NCBI RefSeq assembly: GCF_003479805.1
Contig: NZ_QUHV01000005.1
Coordinates: 83,884 to 147,883, forward strand
Direction of reading: 5' to 3'
Length of the DNA: 64,000 nt
DNA from: Collinsella sp. AF08-23
Lineage (GTDB): Bacteria; Actinomycetota; Coriobacteriia; Coriobacteriales; Coriobacteriaceae
In this document: piece by piece, positions 58,138 to 64,000 of the stretch
How the letters are laid out: the number at the start of each line of letters is the position of its first letter
Position numbering within the stretch: the stretch's first letter is position 1
Translations under genes and position numbers: made by a program
The notes under the pieces: generated by a model
Seen by the model: only the letters and a program-made list of their open reading frames with translations
What the model was told of the DNA's origin: nothing
Database searches by the model: none

Positions 58138-59297
58138 GCATCGGCCTCCCCCGCCGCGCCGCGCTCCGCAAGACGCGCGTTCGTCCACTCCCTGAACAAT
58201 TCGTAGAGCACCGCCACAATGGGAATGAAGAACACAATGCCCACGATGCCAAACAGGTTGCCGCCCACGAGCGCGGCAATGAGCGTCCACAGGGCGGAAA
58301 GCCCCACGGAGGAGCCCACCACGTGCGGGTAGATGAATTGGTTCTCGACGAACTGAACCGCCAGGTAGACGACGACGCAGAGCAGCGCGTGCTCGGGCGA
58401 GGCGAGCAGCGTGAGGAACGCGCCGATCGCGCACGAGGCGAACGCGCCCACGTATGGAACGAAGGCGAACAGGGCCGTCAAGAAGCCGATGAGCCCGGCA
58501 TAGGGCAAGCGAACCACGGAGAACGCGAGGAATATCAGCGTTCCCAGAATGCATGCCTCGACACATTGGCCGGAAAGGAACTTGGAATACGTGTCGGAGG
58601 CGAGATGCGCGACATGGCGGATCCGCGCGGCGTGACCCGCATCGAGATGGGCGTCCATGACGCGATTCACCTGACGGCCGAGCGTGCGTTTGCTCGCCAA
58701 GACGTACACGGCGATCACGAAGGCGAACACGGTGCTGGAGATAACCGAGACCGTCGAGCGCGCCGCCGCGAACACCGAGGTCGCGACCGACCCGAGGCCG
58801 AAACTCAGTAATCCTTCGAGCCCCGACGCGGAACCATCAGCCGCGGAGGAGCTGGAGTGTTGGAACACCTTGGCGAGCCTGTCGACGTCGAAGCCGCTCT
58901 CGGCGAGCGCCCGCTCGATCTCGGGAAGGCGCTCGGCAAGCAACGGCGCGATCGTCTTGGCAGAGGCGACGAGTTGAGGGACGAGCATGGTCACCGCAAG
59001 TACGGCGACGCCTGCGATGAGGATGAGCACGATGACGATGCTCGCCATGGTGACGGTGCCCGGGCGAGGCCGGTACTTCTCAGGCAGCCGGGAGGTAAGA
59101 CGAGCAAGCAAGCGCTCCATGCCCGAAACGGGCACGTTCAGAACGAAGGCGAAACCCAGGCCAAGTAGAACGGGGAACAAGATGTCGACGATCGCGGACA
59201 GGGCACCCAGTACCACGTCGAGATGGGAAACGGCGACGTGCAGGCACACGCCAAAGGCAATGAGCAAAGCGATGCGGCGGGTCTGCTGATCGAACAT
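58134..59297 (-). CDS. AI-2E family transporter (YdiK/TqsA-like permease)
   Basis: 387 residues with about eight membrane segments and the family end [26 protein letters not shown] (seen as consecutive pieces). Members export autoinducer-2 or act as ion antiporters; the role here is not shown by sequence. The ATG at 59297 follows AAAGGGCCTC. It lies 80 bases after dltD, past a palindrome, and is coupled to the ABC transporter. Confidence 0.88.
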   Translation of the reverse strand: MFDQQTRRIALLIAFGVCLHVAVSHLDVVLGALSAIVDILFPVLLGLGFAFVLNVPVSGMERLLARLTSRLPEKYRPRPGTVTMASIVIVLILIAGVAVLAVTMLVPQLVASAKTIAPLLAERLPEIERALAESGFDVDRLAKVFQHSSSSAADGSASGLEGLLSFGLGSVATSVFAAARSTVSVISSTVFAFVIAVYVLASKRTLGRQVNRVMDAHLDAGHAARIRHVAHLASDTYSKFLSGQCVEACILGTLIFLAFSVVRLPYAGLIGFLTALFAFVPYVGAFASCAIGAFLTLLASPEHALLCVVVYLAVQFVENQFIYPHVVGSSVGLSALWTLIAALVGGNLFGIVGIVFFIPIVAVLYELFREWTNARLAERGAAGEADA

Positions 59298-59319
59298 GAG
59301 GCCCTTTCGGTCTGGTCTC

Positions 59320-59339
59320 GCGTCCGTCCTGACGGACGC
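59320..59339. repeat. Palindrome between dltD and the AI-2E gene
   Basis: Nine-base arms GCGTCCGTC/GACGGACGC around CT. No T-run follows. It may be a weak terminator of the dlt operon or an operator for the next gene. Confidence 0.45.
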
Positions 59340-59377
59340 CTCGTGCATATCAACTGTTTATACCCAAATCGCCGTGG

Positions 59378-60565
59378 TTAGCGCGTCCAAAAGTCATAGA
59401 TAGCCTGGGAGTATAGGGCGCTGCCATAGGCGGACGGATGCGAATAGTCGCGCAGAAACAGCGGATCGTACTCGTATCCCGAAAAATCGGCGACCTCCAC
59501 GTCCATGCGATCGCATATCGCGCGGATCGTCGTGTAGTACGCCTCGCGCACCTCCCGCGTGTAGATGGTCTGGTCGTACGCCTTGCCCTTGACGGGCTGG
59601 ATAACGATGAGCGGCTCTACGCCCACTTGCCGGCAAACGTCGAGCATGAGCTCGAAATCCTCGTATTCCTGCTGGCTGAAGTACACGCCGTCGTCCACGT
59701 GCCAGGCGCGCTGGGCACCGTCGAGCCAGGCTGCGAACTTCTTCTCGTACCAGCCATCGTAAAAACCATACTCGTTGTTAGACGAGCCCTTGGACGCACG
59801 CTGCTTACCCTCCTCGATGAGCGCGCCCCAATCGAGCGCGGCGGTTTTTCCTCCCGCGGTGCCCTGCTTGCCCGCACTCGCCTTGGGGTCATGCGGCTCC
59901 CCCGCCCCATCCGCGCGCAACGACTGCGCGAGGCGCAGGTCGGAGGCGAGCGAGGTCGCAGCGCGATCCGCGGCGTTCACGAATCCCAAAGGCGTGGAGG
60001 CGCTCCCGTCGGCATCTTCAACGCCATATGTTCGCACGCGCTCGACAACACGAGCCTTCATCTCACGCGAAATGGAGGGGTTCGCCATGAACGCATCGTA
60101 GGCGCCTTGCGAAAACACGCCGGGAAAGGTACTCGCCGGATCCCGATAGCACATGAACCACTGCATGCTCGCAAAGATGACGACGCGACGGCTCCCCTTT
60201 GGCATATGGGGAGCGAACGCGCCAACCTCAATCGCCTGCCACAGGTCATTGACGCCAGCCCGCCCCGCCACAACCGAGGTGACGCCATATCGCCCATCGG
60301 CGAACAGACGGCCCGGATGAGCGGGGCCCGCAGGGGCCGAATTGAGCTCGGAAGAGCCGAGAATAAGCCGCGGGTCGTCTCCACCCCTTCGGAGCGCATC
60401 GTACTCGCCCGCCATGAAATCCCAGCTCGCAACCTCCGCGTAACTGGGATACGCCGTCCTCAAGTCCGAAGGCGGCAGGGCGCGCACGCCACCCGCGCAC
60501 ACAAAGGCAACACCGGCACTCGAAATCAGCGCAAGCGCGGCGCATACCGCAATGAGACGCTTCAT
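59378..60565 (-). CDS. dltD: D-alanyl-lipoteichoic acid biosynthesis protein DltD
   Basis: 395 residues. An N-terminal hydrophobic anchor (about 4-25) is followed by the SGNH-like fold with GSSELNS (active Ser at about 72) and the C-terminal RDYSHPSAYG with Asp and His. DltD works outside the membrane in moving D-alanine to teichoic acids. The start follows GGAGGGAGC, 33 bases after dltX. Confidence 0.93.
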   Translation of the reverse strand: MKRLIAVCAALALISSAGVAFVCAGGVRALPPSDLRTAYPSYAEVASWDFMAGEYDALRRGGDDPRLILGSSELNSAPAGPAHPGRLFADGRYGVTSVVAGRAGVNDLWQAIEVGAFAPHMPKGSRRVVIFASMQWFMCYRDPASTFPGVFSQGAYDAFMANPSISREMKARVVERVRTYGVEDADGSASTPLGFVNAADRAATSLASDLRLAQSLRADGAGEPHDPKASAGKQGTAGGKTAALDWGALIEEGKQRASKGSSNNEYGFYDGWYEKKFAAWLDGAQRAWHVDDGVYFSQQEYEDFELMLDVCRQVGVEPLIVIQPVKGKAYDQTIYTREVREAYYTTIRAICDRMDVEVADFSGYEYDPLFLRDYSHPSAYGSALYSQAIYDFWTR

Positions 60566-60598
60566 ATCATGCTCCCTCCTCTCGCTATCGGTCGCATG

Positions 60599-60823
60599 CT
60601 AAAACTCGGCGTAAACCGGAGAAGCCGGCGCGCCGTACGGAGAGCAGATGAAAAACCACACAAGCAGGGCGGCGAGTGCCACAAGCGCGCACGTCCAGGC
60701 GATCGCCGCAGAAACCGAGCCCCCATACCACCATGCTCGCACGCGCTCCACCACATGCGACACGGACGCCACGGGTGACACCGCACTCCCGGTTCGCCCA
60801 AAACGCCCTCCGGAGGCGCTCAC
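60599..60823 (-). CDS. dltX: DltX-like small membrane protein
   Basis: Up to 74 residues: a variable N terminus, a membrane helix (AAIAWTCALVALAALLVWFF) and the C-terminal PVYAEF. DltX proteins are about 50 residues, have one membrane helix, and end in a motif like FIYNEF, needed for D-alanylation. That ending supports the call. It lies between dltC and dltD, whereas DltX usually precedes dltA. A GTG at 60823 overlaps the dltC stop (GTGA); a later GTG near 60781 after GGGAG is also possible. Confidence 0.75.
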   Translation of the reverse strand: MSASGGRFGRTGSAVSPVASVSHVVERVRAWWYGGSVSAAIAWTCALVALAALLVWFFICSPYGAPASPVYAEF

Positions 60824-61071
60824 AAGCGCACCGCGATCTGCTCGATGATCTTATTCACCGTGTTCATCTCCTTGCGCTCAACCGCCGTGGGCGCGATTTC
60901 GACCCCGAAGTTCTCCTCAATGCCAACGAGCACCTCGATGGCCGCGAGCGAGTCGAGCAGACCCGCCTCGAACAGGTCGACATCGCGTTCCTCGCGCACC
61001 GCCTCGTCATCGCAGATCTCTTCGAGCATCTCGAGTACCCGGGATTCGATCTCGTTCTTGTCCATTGCCAT
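60820..61071 (-). CDS. dltC: D-alanine carrier protein DltC
   Basis: 83 residues, an acyl-carrier fold. The phosphopantetheine Ser lies in FEAGLLDSLAAIEVLV, with the acidic first half and IIEQIAVRL end typical of DltC. It carries D-alanine from DltA to DltB. The ATG follows AAAGGAATTTCCC. The stop is TGA. Confidence 0.95.
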   Translation of the reverse strand: MAMDKNEIESRVLEMLEEICDDEAVREERDVDLFEAGLLDSLAAIEVLVGIEENFGVEIAPTAVERKEMNTVNKIIEQIAVRL

Positions 61072-61133
61072 GGGAAATTCCTTTCTCTCATGCGCCACGC
61101 AGGCGCCTTGTCTATATGCCGACGAGCTCATCG

Positions 61134-62339
61134 TCAGCCTAACGCCGCCGCAATCAGGCCCGAGACCTGCCCTGAGAACAGGGCGAACCCCAAGACCACG
61201 AGCTGCAAGGTGACAAACCACGACGCCACCTTGTACCAACCCTCCTTGCGATGGCGCTTGTGGAATGAGCTGCGCTTTTGGTAGACCTCCGTCACCGCGA
61301 GCAGGACACCGTGATAGATACCGTACGCAAGGTAGTCCACCGTCAATCCGTGCCAAGCCCCCATAAGCGCCATGTCGACCATGTAGGCGGCGCACGCCGT
61401 CTGCAGCCTGCTCGAAAAGAGCTTGCGCTTGGTCGCCATGCGAACGAACCGCATGAACACGAAGTCGCGCAGCCACGTCGACAGCGTTATGTGCCAGCGG
61501 TTCCAAAAATCCTTGATATCGACGGCGATGTACGGGGCGCGAAAATTCGCCGGAACGGCGATGCCAAAGCACCGTCCCAAGCCCATCGCCATAAGCGAGT
61601 ACCCGGCGAAATCAAAGAAGAGGTACGCCGCGTACCCATATGCCCGAAGCACTTCACGGCAGGCGACGGGCATAGTGAGCGCATCGAGCGTGAGCGTGCC
61701 GGCGGGAGCGCAACTCGCGTCGTAGAACCCCCGCGCAATCGTCGCGAGGACGAGTTGCATTGCGGCGCCCGCGAACATCATCATGACGCCGCGCGTGAGC
61801 AGGTCGGCGTAATCGGAGCGCGGTCTAGGGGCGTGGATGTCCTCGACGAAGCGCCTGGATCGATCGATCGGTCCCGAGGTGAACGTGGCGAAGAAGGTCA
61901 GGAAATACAGATAGTCGAGCGGATCCATGCGCTCGATGAGGCCGTCGCGCATCTCGATGAGAACCTGCACCGCCTTAAAGGTGATATAGGAGATGCCGAT
62001 GAACCCCAGCAGGTCCCGGTCAAACACCGCCCCAACCTTATAGATCACCAGCGGGACGATGGTGGATAGCAGGGCCGCGCGATAGACCGCAAGGCTTTTG
62101 GCACCGCCTTCGGTACACCAGCTGCGATGCACCGCATAGGCACCCAGCGAAGCGATAGTGAGAAAGACGCCAAGCGCTGCCAGACCCTGTGGATTCCCGG
62201 TAAACAGCAGTGCCATCATCAGACACGACGCCGTCATGCCATATGCCCTCATGGACCTGCCCGTGAGGCCGAGAACGGCGGCGGGCACCACCAGGAAGGC
62301 AGATGCCATGAAGAACGACGGCGAGGTATAAAAACCCAT
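61134..62339 (-). CDS. dltB: D-alanyl transfer protein DltB (MBOAT family)
   Basis: 401 residues, about 11 membrane segments, with the MBOAT regions FWNRWHITLSTWLRDFVF and MGAWHGLT containing the catalytic His. It passes D-alanine from DltC across the membrane. It starts eight bases after the dltA stop. The stop is TGA. Confidence 0.95.
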   Translation of the reverse strand: MGFYTSPSFFMASAFLVVPAAVLGLTGRSMRAYGMTASCLMMALLFTGNPQGLAALGVFLTIASLGAYAVHRSWCTEGGAKSLAVYRAALLSTIVPLVIYKVGAVFDRDLLGFIGISYITFKAVQVLIEMRDGLIERMDPLDYLYFLTFFATFTSGPIDRSRRFVEDIHAPRPRSDYADLLTRGVMMMFAGAAMQLVLATIARGFYDASCAPAGTLTLDALTMPVACREVLRAYGYAAYLFFDFAGYSLMAMGLGRCFGIAVPANFRAPYIAVDIKDFWNRWHITLSTWLRDFVFMRFVRMATKRKLFSSRLQTACAAYMVDMALMGAWHGLTVDYLAYGIYHGVLLAVTEVYQKRSSFHKRHRKEGWYKVASWFVTLQLVVLGFALFSGQVSGLIAAALG

Positions 62340-62347
62340 GCGTCCTC

Positions 62348-63904
62348 CTAGCAGCCCGCGCTCTGCAGGCTCCGGCGATCGAGCTTGCCATTGCCCGTCA
62401 TGGGCAGTGAATCTCGAAATGCAACCTTCTTGGGAATCATGTAGTGCGGAAGCGTCGCCTTTAGACGCTCCTTCAGCGCGAGCCCCTCCCTAAACGGCGT
62501 CTGCTCAAGCGGGCGCGCGGGCACCACGTGCGCCACCAGGTGCGACACCTTCCCGTCGCGATATGTGGCCGTCACCGCGGCAGCGGCGACTTCGGGGAGC
62601 CGGCGCAGCTGCTCCTCTATTTCCCCCAGTTCAATGCGGAAGCCGTTGAGCTTCACCTGAAGATCCAGGCGACCGCGGAAGTGAAGCATGCCGTCCTCGT
62701 CGAGCATGCCCTCATCGCCCGTGCGGTACGCCCGCACCTGCTCGCCATCGAGCTCGGCCTGCCCAAATGCCCGCGCGGTGAGGTCGTCGCGGCCAAAGTA
62801 GCCACGTGCAACGGTGTTCCCCTCGATTACGACCTCGCCGAAAACGCCCGGCTCGCAATCGGATCCATCCGCATCCACGATGCGCAAGCGCGTGCCAGGA
62901 CGCGGGACGCCTACGGGCAGGGGCTCGTCGGAAGACGCCATGTCTGCCGTGACTTCAACCGAGGTCACTGCCACCGTCGACTCCGTCGGTCCGTACGTGT
63001 TGAGGATGCGGGCAGCTGGAAAGCGCTCGAGAAGATGGGCGGCTACCATGTTGGGGAGCGTCTCACCGCAAAAGATGAACAGGCGAAGATCGGGCAGGAG
63101 CTTATCGCGAAACTCCACGTTCGCCAGACACAGCTCGGCAAACGATGGGGTCGAAACCCACACCTGGACGCCGCTGTCCGCAAGGGCCTTCATCTGGGAT
63201 GAAGCGGAGCTTTGCGTTGCGGAGGCAAGGGAGTAGAGGGATCCCCCGCTCGCGAGGGCACCGGCCATCTCAAAGACCGACAGGTCGAAGGAGAAAGGCG
63301 CTTGATCGAGCCAAACGGCGCCCAGGGAACGGCCTTCGTCCGCCATACGGGCGAGCTCCACGTCCCAAGCGCAGAAGTTGTCAAAGCACGCTGCGGTGAT
63401 CTCAACGCCCTTGGGGGCACCCGTCGACCCCGAGGTGAACAGAATGTAGGCGATGTCTTCGCCTGCAATCCAACGCCCGCGATCGCTTTCGCCACCCGTC
63501 GCGGCGATGCGACAGAACTCGTCTTGGGACAACACCGTGAGCGGCGGCATCTCCTCGACACGCGGAATATCCTCGGTAGCCAAAACCAGCGGACACGACC
63601 CTTCGCGCGTGATTTGCCTTGCGATGGACGCGACGCGTTTGGCGGGAACCGAGGTGCAGTCGACGGGAACATACGGACACCCGGCCTTCATGCAGGCGAG
63701 GAATCCCACCACCATGAAGGGGTCCTTATTCCCGTACACCATGACCGGGACGCCCCGTTCGACATGAGCCGATATATATGCCGCGAGCGCGTCGGACGCC
63801 GCCCACACCTCGCCGTAATCGAACTCAGCGCCCGTCGACACGCGCACCGCCGGAGCATGGTGCCGCTCACGGGCAACCGCCTCGATCATCTCCAAATACT
63901 TCAT
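62348..63904 (-). CDS. dltA: D-alanine--[D-alanyl carrier protein] ligase DltA
   Basis: 518 residues of the adenylation-domain family. Core motifs visible are LFTSGSTGAPKG (A3), NTYGPTESTVAV (A5), YRTGDEGMLDEDG (A7), FRGRLDLQVKLNGFRIELGEIE (A8 region, in pieces) and a C-terminal Lys in GNGKLDRR. It activates D-alanine and loads DltC. First gene of the dlt operon. GGGGAAGTGA lies upstream of the ATG. Confidence 0.95.
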   Translation of the reverse strand: MKYLEMIEAVARERHHAPAVRVSTGAEFDYGEVWAASDALAAYISAHVERGVPVMVYGNKDPFMVVGFLACMKAGCPYVPVDCTSVPAKRVASIARQITREGSCPLVLATEDIPRVEEMPPLTVLSQDEFCRIAATGGESDRGRWIAGEDIAYILFTSGSTGAPKGVEITAACFDNFCAWDVELARMADEGRSLGAVWLDQAPFSFDLSVFEMAGALASGGSLYSLASATQSSASSQMKALADSGVQVWVSTPSFAELCLANVEFRDKLLPDLRLFIFCGETLPNMVAAHLLERFPAARILNTYGPTESTVAVTSVEVTADMASSDEPLPVGVPRPGTRLRIVDADGSDCEPGVFGEVVIEGNTVARGYFGRDDLTARAFGQAELDGEQVRAYRTGDEGMLDEDGMLHFRGRLDLQVKLNGFRIELGEIEEQLRRLPEVAAAAVTATYRDGKVSHLVAHVVPARPLEQTPFREGLALKERLKATLPHYMIPKKVAFRDSLPMTGNGKLDRRSLQSAGC

Positions 63905-63965
63905 GCCATATCACTTCCCCGTCCGCGTTCGTTCGCGTTTTCGACAGACCGCTAGAGCCTACCCC

Positions 63966-63990
63966 ATTACAGTCTGAAATAGGCCATCGA
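63966..63990 (-). promoter_or_regulatory. Candidate dlt operon promoter
   Basis: Minus strand TTTATC, 17-base spacer, TGTAAT, with the -10 box about 60 bases before dltA. The -35 box is weak and the window ends just beyond it. Confidence 0.3.
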
Positions 63991-64000
63991 TAAATTTCGA

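Overview
This is high-GC Gram-positive DNA, most likely from a Coriobacteriia member close to Collinsella. That placement is inferred from overall composition, actinobacterial-style protein sequences with a dlt (teichoic-acid D-alanylation) operon, and a single ECF-type transporter polypeptide next to truA. No rRNA or marker gene allows a firmer call. I support 66 intact protein genes and one broken gene. There are no tRNA or rRNA genes, no CRISPR array and no intact insertion sequence. Nearly all genes lie on the minus strand; the exceptions are a metalloprotease (3105-3827), a class A penicillin-binding protein (26068-28278) and a large U32 protein (42734-45292).

Layout. Positions 132-25886 hold housekeeping genes: SlyD-like isomerase, AAA ATPase, uracil permease, rubredoxin with flavoreductase, smpB, RNase R, ftsEX, a YitT-family protein, prfB-secA, rpmE, citrate synthase, an ACT-domain protein, a HAD phosphatase, adenine deaminase, tyrS and a U32 protein. 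Positions 26068-32251 hold the PBP convergent with argR, truA and a fused ECF transporter. Positions 32467-53154 are the ribosomal protein superoperon read leftward from rplC to rplQ (S10, spc and alpha parts, with secY-adk-map-infA-rpmJ). It is cut between rplX and rplE by about 5 kb carrying a U32 protein, a DeoR regulator and an oxidoreductase. Positions 53580-63904 hold a regulator broken by an in-frame TGA, a large ABC transporter, an AI-2E family permease and dltD-dltX-dltC-dltB-dltA.

The most unusual features are repeats and translation. Six intergenic palindromic elements (8911-9008, 32272-32411, 35978-36109, 36121-36237, 47340-47459, 53447-53561) each have long self-complementary arms that are private to the copy. 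They enclose a conserved centre with TCCGYA on one side and AGGAC on the other. Two subfamilies are visible; inner and outer stems show compensatory changes, and the centre occurs in both orientations relative to transcription. I do not recognise this family.

Release factor 2 carries Ser-Pro-Thr where RF2 normally has Ser-Pro-Phe. Only seven of the window's genes end in TGA, against many TAG and TAA. The regulator at 53580-54626 has TGA in place of a Trp expected in its HTH family. These three observations may be connected, but that is a hypothesis. Structured leaders precede rpmE and rplC, and a structured spacer separates rplW from rplB.
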